From positions 1 to 46,943 of the forward strand of contig JAFZNO010000136.1 in the NCBI GenBank assembly GCA_017552985.1: 46,943 nucleotides of DNA, written 5' to 3'. The stretch is from Lachnospiraceae bacterium (GTDB taxonomy: Bacteria > Bacillota > Clostridia > Lachnospirales > Lachnospiraceae). The position numbers and the translations under genes are program-made. Within the stretch, counting starts at the first letter, position 1; each line of letters starts with the position of its first letter. Of the stretch, positions 41,071 through 46,943 are shown in pieces. Under the pieces are notes generated by a model. The model worked only from the letters and a program-made list of their open reading frames with translations. It was not told the DNA's origin and made no database searches.

Positions 41071-41898
41071 CTAAAGTATTTCCCTTTTCCTAAGATCCTC
41101 CAGCATTTGCGTGACCGTCCTTCCCAAAATGGGATGTCTGTAGTTGGGGGCGATCTCGCTTAAAGGCTCCAAAACAAATTCCCGGTTCTCCAGATCCACG
41201 TGCGGAATGATCAGGTCATCATCCTCATACGTCATCTTGTCATAAAACAAAATATCCATGTCCAAAGTTCTAGGGCCCCAATGGATCTCTCTCTTGCGAT
41301 CGGCTTTTTTCTCGATCTGATGAAGGAGTTCCAATAATTCCAAGGGCGAAAGCGTCGTCTCTAGTCCGACGGCCGCGTTCAGGAAATCGTCCTGCTCCAC
41401 GCCGCCGTAAGGCTCCGTCTCCAAAAATGAACTCACCTTGACGCCGCGGATCGCCTTTTCTTCCTCCAAAGCTTCGATCGCATCCTCAAGATACGCCTCC
41501 CGGTCTCCCATGTTGGATCCAATGGAAAGATAGGCCTGATGCCAGCCCCTGCGGATCTTTACGGACACGCTCTCAAAGGGAAGCCCTATGGGTGCTTCCG
41601 GTTTTCGGATCTCCAAACCCACCTCACGGAGCAAGGAATACTCATTCAAAAGCCGTGACGCAAGCTCCTCCGCCACCGTCTCCAAGAGATCGTATTTTTT
41701 CTCCTTCATCCATTCCGTGATCTTGTGACAAACTGCGCCATAGTCCACGGATAGCGTGAGCTCATCCGAGATTCCCGCGGGCTTTACGTCCAGGAACAAA
41801 ACGGCATTGACGTAAAACCTCTGTCCCTTTTCTTTCTCCTCGGGATAGACGCCGTGGTAAGCGTAAACCTCCAGATTGTCGATCCTGATCTCGTCCAT
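41071..41898 (-). CDS. folK: Fused dihydroneopterin aldolase / HPPK
   Basis: Product of 275 residues. Residues 1-118 are FolB (IDNLEVYAYHGVYPEEKEKG; VDYGAVCHKI; ETVAEELASRLL; IRKPEAPIG), splitting dihydroneopterin. Residues 122-275 are FolK (AYLSIGSNMGDRE; FLETEPYGG; FLNAAVGLET; GPRTLDMDILFYD with the metal Asp pair; IPHVDLENREFVLEPL), adding pyrophosphate to the pterin. Both active parts look complete. The ATG at 41898 shares its A with the folP stop (TGATG). A fused FolB-FolK is common in Firmicutes. Confidence 0.95.
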   Translation of the reverse strand: MDEIRIDNLEVYAYHGVYPEEKEKGQRFYVNAVLFLDVKPAGISDELTLSVDYGAVCHKITEWMKEKKYDLLETVAEELASRLLNEYSLLREVGLEIRKPEAPIGLPFESVSVKIRRGWHQAYLSIGSNMGDREAYLEDAIEALEEEKAIRGVKVSSFLETEPYGGVEQDDFLNAAVGLETTLSPLELLELLHQIEKKADRKREIHWGPRTLDMDILFYDKMTYEDDDLIIPHVDLENREFVLEPLSEIAPNYRHPILGRTVTQMLEDLRKREIL

Positions 41899-42713
41899 CA
41901 AAGGATGCTCCTTTCACGAATGGCCTCAGCCATTTTGATCGCCCGGACGCTCTTTTCCACGTCATGCACGCGGACAAAGGAAATGCCTTTCATCACGGCC
42001 AGCACGGTGGTGACCAAGGTTCCTTCCTCCCTCTGGTCCGCCGGCAGGTCCAACGTCAGTCCGATCACGGATTTGCGGCTTGTCCCCAAAAGGACCGGAA
42101 GCCCAAATACCTTAAAGTCTTCCATTCTCGCCAACACGTCCAAATTCTGTTCATAGGTCTTTCCGAAGCCAACGCCCGGATCGACCATGATCTTCTCTTT
42201 GGGAATTCCTGCCTCTTTTGCAAGGCGCAGGCACTCCTCCAAATCCTTCAGCACGTCCGGCATAAAGTCATGGTAGCTTGCCTCCGCGCGATTATGCATC
42301 AGACAACAGGCCGCACCGCCGTTCGCGATCACGTCCGCCATGCGCCTGTCGGCCTTTAATCCCCAAATGTCATTGATCAGATCCGCGCCGGCGGCAATGC
42401 CCTCCATTGCCACGTCTGCCTTGTAGGTATCCAGGGAGATCGGAACGTCAAAACGCTCCTTTACGGCACGGATCACGGGAAGCACCCGTTCCATTTCCTC
42501 CTCCGAGGAGATCCTTTGATATCCAGGCCTCGTGGACTCTCCGCCGACGTCAAGCACGTCCATGCCCTGCGCGAGCATCGTCTCCACGTGCTTCAGCGCG
42601 CCGTCTACGCCCTTCCACTTTCCTCCGTCGGAAAAGGAGTCCGGCGTTGCGTTCAATATTCCAAACACGTAAGTATGATTTTTTACGTCAAATTCCCGGT
42701 TGCCAATTTGCAT
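41898..42713 (-). CDS. folP: Dihydropteroate synthase
   Basis: Product of 271 residues, a TIM barrel joining pterin pyrophosphate and p-aminobenzoate; the target of sulfonamides. The motifs are FGILNATPDSFSDGGKW, LDVGGESTRPGYQ, PISLDTYKADVA, LINDIWG, VDPGVGFGKT and GTSRKSVIG. It sits between the HD-domain gene and folBK with tight spacing. Confidence 0.96.
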   Translation of the reverse strand: MQIGNREFDVKNHTYVFGILNATPDSFSDGGKWKGVDGALKHVETMLAQGMDVLDVGGESTRPGYQRISSEEEMERVLPVIRAVKERFDVPISLDTYKADVAMEGIAAGADLINDIWGLKADRRMADVIANGGAACCLMHNRAEASYHDFMPDVLKDLEECLRLAKEAGIPKEKIMVDPGVGFGKTYEQNLDVLARMEDFKVFGLPVLLGTSRKSVIGLTLDLPADQREEGTLVTTVLAVMKGISFVRVHDVEKSVRAIKMAEAIRERSIL

Positions 42714-42726
42714 ATTCTTACTCCCG

Positions 42727-43209
42727 TTAGTAAATCACGTGATTATTTTTCTTTTCTTCCGGCCAGTTGCATTCCTTCGAAGTCTTGCAGATAAAACAGG
42801 GTCTGCTGGCCTTGTCCGCGCGATAGATCACGCCGCGCAGGTTCTTGTCATTCTTTACCGCCGGATCGCGATGACTTAAGATGGCTCTCTTGATCCGGAA
42901 GATCTCATCCTCCGAGAATCCGCAGTCAGCCAGGATCTGCGGAGCGATCTCTCCTCCGGCGATCTCATGCGCAATGCCTTCCGCATACTGTCTGCCCTTA
43001 CCAATGTCATGAAGCAGGGCCGTCGCATAAATCAGCTCCTGATCCAGGCCGATCCCTTCCTCCAGATTGATGATCCAGGCAATCCTTGCCACGTCCATCA
43101 AATGCTCTAAGTCATGATTACAAAAACATCTTGTCCGCTCTGCCTCGATGATGATGCCCAGTTGCCGCTTGAACTCTTCATGTTGCAAAATATCGTCAAT
43201 TCGTTTCAT
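42727..43209 (-). CDS. HD-domain phosphohydrolase in the folate operon
   Basis: Product of 160 residues from ATG 43209 with AGGAGG ahead. The metal-binding set is seen in NHDLEHLMDVARIAW, ALLHDIGKGRQY (His67, Asp68) and LSHRDPA. The C-terminal tail has a Cys cluster (CFICKTSKEC) that may bind a metal. HD proteins of this kind hydrolyse phosphate esters of nucleotides or their analogues. Its place between folE and folP suggests removal of phosphate from dihydroneopterin triphosphate, a step with no fixed enzyme; this is inference. Confidence 0.85.
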   Translation of the reverse strand: MKRIDDILQHEEFKRQLGIIIEAERTRCFCNHDLEHLMDVARIAWIINLEEGIGLDQELIYATALLHDIGKGRQYAEGIAHEIAGGEIAPQILADCGFSEDEIFRIKRAILSHRDPAVKNDKNLRGVIYRADKASRPCFICKTSKECNWPEEKKNNHVIY

Positions 43210-43242
43210 ATGGTATCCTCCCTTTCCCACGGAAAACAACGA

Positions 43243-43800
43243 CTACTTCCCCAACATTTGAAAAAAACTGGTCTGCAATGCTTCATTATCTTGAAAAATG
43301 CCTCTTGTGGCAATTGTCACGGTTTTGCTTCCCGGCTTCTTGATCCCCCGGGCGGTCATGCAGGTATGCTCTGCTTCGATCACTACCATGGCTCCCTTGG
43401 GCGACAGGTATTCCATCAAGGCGTCCGCGATCTGACCCGTCATCTGTTCCTGGATCTGCAGCCTTCTTGCGAAAACCTCCACGGTTCTCGCCAGTTTGCT
43501 CAGTCCGACCACTTTCCCGTCTGGCACGTATGCCACGTGCGCCTTTCCGTAAAACGGCATCAGATGGTGCTCACAAGTGGAGTAAAAGGTAATGTCCTTC
43601 TCCAATACCATCTCGCCGTTTTCCACGGGGAACACCCTGGAAAGCGGTTCCTCCGCGGTCTGCTCCATTCCTGCGGCAAGCTCCTGCCACATTCTGGCCA
43701 CCCTGTCAGGCGTGTCCTTCAGTCCTGCCCTGCCAGGATCCTCTCCGATCCCCTCCAGCAAAAGCCGGACTGCCTCTTTTATCTTTTCCTGATCCACCAT
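43243..43800 (-). CDS. folE: GTP cyclohydrolase I, type IA
   Basis: Product of 185 residues from ATG 43800 (AGAGGA ahead); an upstream codon at 43824 overlaps folC without good support. It makes dihydroneopterin triphosphate from GTP. Zinc ligands Cys76 and His79 ([20 protein letters not shown]) and Cys147 (HTCMTARG) are present, with the substrate loop [17 protein letters not shown]. First step of the pathway encoded here. Confidence 0.96.
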   Translation of the reverse strand: MVDQEKIKEAVRLLLEGIGEDPGRAGLKDTPDRVARMWQELAAGMEQTAEEPLSRVFPVENGEMVLEKDITFYSTCEHHLMPFYGKAHVAYVPDGKVVGLSKLARTVEVFARRLQIQEQMTGQIADALMEYLSPKGAMVVIEAEHTCMTARGIKKPGSKTVTIATRGIFQDNEALQTSFFQMLGK

Positions 43801-43824
43801 TTCTTTATCCTCTCTTGTTCCCAC

Positions 43825-45120
43825 TCAGGTTTTCCCCGCTTGATACCCCTTCACGTCCATTAGTTTCCCCAAATAGGACAGCGAGCCAAAGGCCAGGATC
43901 ACGTCATCCTTCCCCGCAAGGAGCTCTGCCATTTCCACGGCTTCCTCAACGCTCCCCGCCACCGTCACCGCCGGATGCACCTCCGCGATCTTTTTGGCAA
44001 GTTCCAATGCCGTTAAGGCTCTTGGATTCTCGGGCGGCGTGATCGTAATGATCTGATCGGCATAGGAATGCGTAAGCTCTATGATCCTGCCATAATCTTT
44101 GTCTCTTAATACCCCCATTATATAAATAATTCTGCGATTTGTAAAATAAAATTCAATGGATTTGGCAAGTTTTTCCGCCGCATCCTCATTGTGCGCCCCA
44201 TCCACGAGAAAGAGCGGCTTCTTTTGGATCACCGTAAGCCTTCCCGGCCACTGCGTTTCCGCAAGTCCCTCACGGACCGCCGAATCGCTGATCCGATAAC
44301 CAAGCTTTGCAATCTCACCGCAGGCATCGATGGCCAGAATTGCATTTGTGATCTGGAACTGACCCGCCAGGCGTATCTCCAATTTCCCGTAGTTTCCGTA
44401 GCAAAAGCTTTGTTTTTCAATGCCGTAGCGGATTTTCGAAGCCTCGCCTGCCTTCGAGACAACCATCTTTGCTCCGGCCTCGGCTGCCTTCTTCCGAACG
44501 ACTTCCAGAACCTCCGGCTTTTGATCCATGCAGACGACCGTCGAACCTGGTTTGATGATTCCCGCCTTTTGCGCCGCGATCTCTTCCAGGCTGTTTCCAA
44601 GGAATTTCATATGATCCATGCCGATCGAAGCAATGACTTCAACCAACGTTCCCTCGATCAGGTTGGTCGCGTCCATAAGTCCGCCCATGCCAACCTCCAG
44701 CACGCCAAAATCACATTTTTTCTCGCGAAAGTAACAAAAGCCCAAGGCCGTCTCCACCTCGAAGGGCGTCGGCTGCGGGAATCCGTCAGCCACCATCCCG
44801 TCGCAGGCTTCCTTCACGCGCTCCATCCACTCCGCAAGACTCTTTTGCGAGATCATCCTGCCATTCACCTGGATGCGCTCACGGTACTCCCGGATCGTGG
44901 GAGAAACGTATCTCCCGACGCGATAGCCCGCCTTTGTGAGGATATTGGAAATAAAGGCAACCGTGGATCCCTTTCCGTTAGTGCCTGCCACGTGGATCCA
45001 CTTGACGCACTTCTGCGGATCCCCCAGCCTTTTACAGAGCTCCCTGATGGAGCCAAGCCCCGGCACGATTCCCCGCCCAGTGATCTCCTCGATATATTCC
45101 ATTGCCTGTCTGTAATTCAT
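43825..45120 (-). CDS. folC: Folylpolyglutamate / dihydrofolate synthase
   Basis: Product of 431 residues from ATG 45120, with GGAGG ahead; an in-frame TTG at 45129 is less likely. It adds glutamate to folates. Mur-ligase motifs: P-loop GTNGKGSTVAFI, the loop around LGNSLEEIAAQKAGIIKPG, DGAHNEDA and a C-terminal domain with GVLRDKDY. First gene of the folate operon; no clear promoter is seen in the 60 bases ahead. Confidence 0.95.
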   Translation of the reverse strand: MNYRQAMEYIEEITGRGIVPGLGSIRELCKRLGDPQKCVKWIHVAGTNGKGSTVAFISNILTKAGYRVGRYVSPTIREYRERIQVNGRMISQKSLAEWMERVKEACDGMVADGFPQPTPFEVETALGFCYFREKKCDFGVLEVGMGGLMDATNLIEGTLVEVIASIGMDHMKFLGNSLEEIAAQKAGIIKPGSTVVCMDQKPEVLEVVRKKAAEAGAKMVVSKAGEASKIRYGIEKQSFCYGNYGKLEIRLAGQFQITNAILAIDACGEIAKLGYRISDSAVREGLAETQWPGRLTVIQKKPLFLVDGAHNEDAAEKLAKSIEFYFTNRRIIYIMGVLRDKDYGRIIELTHSYADQIITITPPENPRALTALELAKKIAEVHPAVTVAGSVEEAVEMAELLAGKDDVILAFGSLSYLGKLMDVKGYQAGKT

Positions 45121-45183
45121 GGAAAACAACCTCCAAACTAGCTAAAAACCTTCCGTCCGCTCTCTCACGGCAAAATAAACGAA

Positions 45184-45211
45184 AGGGAAACGCCCAAAAA
45201 GACGTTTCCCA
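45184..45211 (-). terminator. Terminator after the PH-domain gene
   Basis: On the minus strand, GGGAAACG (45210-45203) pairs with CGTTTCCC (45192-45185), followed by TTTCGTTTATTTT. It separates the PH-domain gene from the folate operon. Confidence 0.8.
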
Positions 45212-45216
45212 TTTTC

Positions 45217-45594
45217 TTAGCCCATAATGTCATCAATGTCGGCAAGATCCCCGGAACCGATGTCAAGCATGTTCACGGTTCTTCTCTTCAGTCTCGCTTC
45301 CTCAGAGGTTTTCAGAATGTAATTCTTGATCTCCTTGGAGTTCTTGATGTGTAAAAGCACGAGCTTCGGATGCGTCGTGTCACCGGTAAAGCAGACAACG
45401 GTACCAAGCCCGAAGATGCGCTCAAACAGCGTTGCTTCGTGCTGCACGTCCTGAATCTTATACATGTAACAGTCGTTTTCAATGACCTTTAACAGACCGG
45501 ACCTGATGGTCAGCACGTCCTCTTCAACGATATATTTGGTAAAGGTAAAAGGTAATGCAAAGAAGACCCATCTTTTTCTTTCCGTATATCCCAC
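45217..45594 (-). CDS. Bacterial PH-domain protein (bPH2-like)
   Basis: Product of 125 residues from GTG 45594, which has AGGGGA 6 bases ahead. An ATG at 45627 is the longer choice, but the predicted -10 would put the transcript start only about 12 bases before it. The sequence YTERKRWVFFALPFTFTKYIV, DVLTIRSGLL and VEND-type strands fit the bacterial PH fold, with a polar C-terminal tail. No membrane anchor is seen. The role is unknown. Confidence 0.75.
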   Translation of the reverse strand: MGYTERKRWVFFALPFTFTKYIVEEDVLTIRSGLLKVIENDCYMYKIQDVQHEATLFERIFGLGTVVCFTGDTTHPKLVLLHIKNSKEIKNYILKTSEEARLKRRTVNMLDIGSGDLADIDDIMG

Positions 45595-45644
45595 GTTAAT
45601 CCCCTGCCTTTCCTTGATCCATTCCATGGTTCAATCTTACTATC

Positions 45645-45673
45645 ATTATACAAAATCTGACGCGGAAGCACAA
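45645..45673 (-). promoter_or_regulatory. Predicted promoter of the PH-domain gene
   Basis: On the minus strand, TTGTGC (45673-45668), a 17-base spacer and consensus TATAAT (45650-45645). Confidence 0.65.
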
Positions 45674-45732
45674 GCTTTTTTTCTATTCCGGTTTCCCCTC
45701 CAAAAATTCTTTTTCAAAACCAGAAAAATACA

Positions 45733-45761
45733 TTGCGAAAGACCCCCAAAAATGATATGAT
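45733..45761 (+). promoter_or_regulatory. Predicted promoter of the nitroreductase gene
   Basis: TTGCGA (45733-45738), a 17-base spacer and TATGAT (45756-45761) preceded by TGA. Confidence 0.65.
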
Positions 45762-45795
45762 GTCATAAGAGTGATGCAAAAAAGGAGGAACCGCC

Positions 45796-46335
45796 ATGAC
45801 AGCTAAGGAATGTATTGTTGGACGCAGAAGCATTCGTCAGTTTACGGATCAGCCCGTGCCCCACGAGCTTTTGGAGGAGATCGTTTCCACCGCCTCCTAT
45901 GCTCCCAGTTGGAAGAACACCCAGATCACCCGTTATACCGCAGTGGAAGGCGAAATGAAAGAGAAGCTCTCCAAGCTGACCTCCATTTTCCCCGGCAACT
46001 CCTCCCGTATGGAGAGTGCTCCCATGGTTGTTGCGGTAAGCGTTGTGAAAGGCCGTTGCGGATATGAGCGAGACGGCTCCTTCTCCACCATAAAGGGTGA
46101 TGGCTGGCAGATGTTCGACGCAGGCATCGCCAGTGAAGCATTTTGTCTGGCAGCATATGAAAAGGGTCTCGGCACCGTGATCCTTGGACTCTTTGACGTG
46201 GCGGAAGCAACCGCTTTGTTAGAGATTCCCGAAACCCAGGAACTCGTTGCACTGATCTGCATTGGATTTCCCGCTGAAAATCCCGATGCTCCCAAGCGCA
46301 AGACCGTTGCTGATTTATTAACCTATAAAAACTGA
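45796..46335 (+). CDS. Nitroreductase-family flavoprotein
   Basis: Product of 179 residues. GRRSIRQFTDQPV and APSWKNTQ carry the FMN phosphate contacts of the family, and GLGTVILGLFD is the conserved late glycine stretch. Such enzymes use NAD(P)H and FMN to reduce nitro compounds, quinones or similar acceptors; the natural substrate is not evident. AGGAGG lies 7 bases before ATG. A terminator-like hairpin follows, then pyrB. Confidence 0.9.
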   Translation: MTAKECIVGRRSIRQFTDQPVPHELLEEIVSTASYAPSWKNTQITRYTAVEGEMKEKLSKLTSIFPGNSSRMESAPMVVAVSVVKGRCGYERDGSFSTIKGDGWQMFDAGIASEAFCLAAYEKGLGTVILGLFDVAEATALLEIPETQELVALICIGFPAENPDAPKRKTVADLLTYKN

Positions 46336-46342
46336 TCAATGA

Positions 46343-46372
46343 GGGTCGAAGATTTTTATCTTCGGCCTTTTC
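46343..46372 (+). terminator. Terminator or attenuator hairpin just upstream of pyrB
   Basis: Stem GGTCGAAGAT / ATCTTCGGCC (one G-T pair) around a TTTT loop, followed by TTTTCTT. The pyrB ribosome site begins at about 46375, directly after the T tract. Confidence 0.7.
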
Positions 46373-46388
46373 TTAGGAGGACAATCTA

Positions 46389-46943
46389 ATGAGACACTTA
46401 ATGAATCCCCTCGATTTTTCCGTGGAGGAATTGGACAGGCTCTTCGACCTGGCCAACGAAATTGAAAAGAATCCGGCAAAATATGCCCACGTCTGCGACG
46501 GAAAAATCCTGGCCACCTGCTTCTACGAGCCCAGCACCAGAACGAGACTTAGCTTTGAATCAGCAATGACAAGGCTCGGCGGCAGGGTGATCGGCTTTGC
46601 CGACGCCAACTCCTCTTCCGCTGCCAAGGGCGAGAGCGTATCTGACACCATCCGGGTCATCTCCTGCTACGCAGACATTTGCGCAATGCGTCATCCCAAG
46701 GAAGGCGCACCCATGGTTGCCAGCGAGAAATCCCGCATTCCCGTGATCAATGCCGGTGACGGCGGTCACTATCATCCGACCCAGACCCTGACGGACCTCT
46801 TGACCATCCGGAGTCTCAAGGGCCATCTGGACGGCTTTACCATCGGTCTTTGCGGCGACTTAAAGTTCGGCCGTACCGTGCACTCCTTGATCAATGCGCT
46901 GGTCCGCTATCCCGGGACCAGATTTATCTTCATCTCTCCCGAA
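46389..46943 (+). CDS. pyrB: Aspartate carbamoyltransferase catalytic chain, N-terminal part (cut by window edge)
   Basis: The 185 codons present start [22 protein letters not shown] lies 8 bases ahead of the ATG at 46389. The carbamoyl-phosphate site STRTRLSFE (49-57) and the SSSAAKGES loop, which brings a Ser and Lys from the neighbouring subunit, identify PyrB. The second domain begins near [15 protein letters not shown]. It makes carbamoyl aspartate in pyrimidine synthesis. The C-terminal third lies beyond the window. Confidence 0.96.
   Translation, partial: MRHLMNPLDFSVEELDRLFDLANEIEKNPAKYAHVCDGKILATCFYEPSTRTRLSFESAMTRLGGRVIGFADANSSSAAKGESVSDTIRVISCYADICAMRHPKEGAPMVASEKSRIPVINAGDGGHYHPTQTLTDLLTIRSLKGHLDGFTIGLCGDLKFGRTVHSLINALVRYPGTRFIFISPE

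Noticed and set aside
44191-45141. Open frame of 316 codons on the plus strand inside folC
   Set aside because: Antisense shadow; folC has intact motifs on the other strand.
1-46943. CRISPR arrays, tRNA or rRNA genes, insertion sequences, phage genes
   Set aside because: No regularly spaced repeats, no tRNA-like cloverleaf in the gaps and no transposase or integrase-like product were found.

Overview
The window looks like chromosomal DNA of a low-to-mid GC Firmicute, most likely a clostridial anaerobe of the Lachnospiraceae type. This is inference from gene content: pyruvate phosphate dikinase, an ABC-F ATPase, a DUF815 ATPase, a NusG-domain-II/Gx-transporter pair beside ApbE, a compact folate operon, Shine-Dalgarno sites of the AGGAGG type and sigma-A-like promoters. 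No rRNA, tRNA, CRISPR array, insertion sequence or phage gene was seen. No gap between genes exceeds about 300 bases.

Layout. (1) 1-5087: start of ppdK (minus) with a promoter and a cre-like palindrome; an ECF-type sigma factor with a membrane anti-sigma-like partner (minus); then an ABC-F ATPase and a PHP phosphoesterase (plus). (2) 5088-11184: an accessory block with an S26-like serine peptidase, a PqqD-HPr-kinase-like fusion, a peptidase-less ABC exporter, a small leader-bearing beta-rich protein, a membrane-free histidine kinase, a response regulator and a stand-alone PqqD protein. (3) 11203-30520: a polysaccharide locus on the minus strand. It begins with a second small PqqD gene, then PelD (fused to an SDR-like domain), PelE, a multi-spanning membrane protein, a DUF2194-like protein, PelF, PelG, a DUF2304 protein, four further glycosyltransferases (one fused to a nucleotidyltransferase), a DUF4832-like protein and a Wzx-type flippase. 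The tight gaps suggest one transcript of about 21 kb that runs into the response regulator and kinase. (4) 30621-40048: a small acidic protein, a Maf-HAD fusion, ppk, ppx, a DUF815 ATPase, pheA, an ArsR/SmtB zinc-type repressor and ApbE, all minus. (5) 40047-41014: NusG-II and Gx-transporter genes (plus), diverging from apbE with overlapping start codons. (6) 41071-45120: folate operon folC-folE-HD-folP-folBK (minus). (7) 45217-46943: PH-domain protein (minus), nitroreductase and the 5' part of pyrB (plus).

How the parts may work together. The Pel-type genes should make and export a polysaccharide under c-di-GMP control: PelD keeps an RxxD I-site five residues before a degenerate GGDEF (AAGTI). 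Three PqqD domains, an HPr-kinase-like domain and a nucleotidyltransferase domain sit in and beside this locus. They recall the PqqD/HprK-related/nucleotidyltransferase sets known next to exosortase systems in Gram-negatives and the kinase and nucleotidyltransferase accessories of some lasso-peptide clusters, but no lasso cyclase or leader peptidase and no exosortase is present. With the leader-bearing protein at 8808-9260, the ABC exporter and the S26-like peptidase, this is the best candidate for an undescribed system: a secreted protein that is marked, exported and cut, and possibly attached to or acting with the Pel-like polymer.
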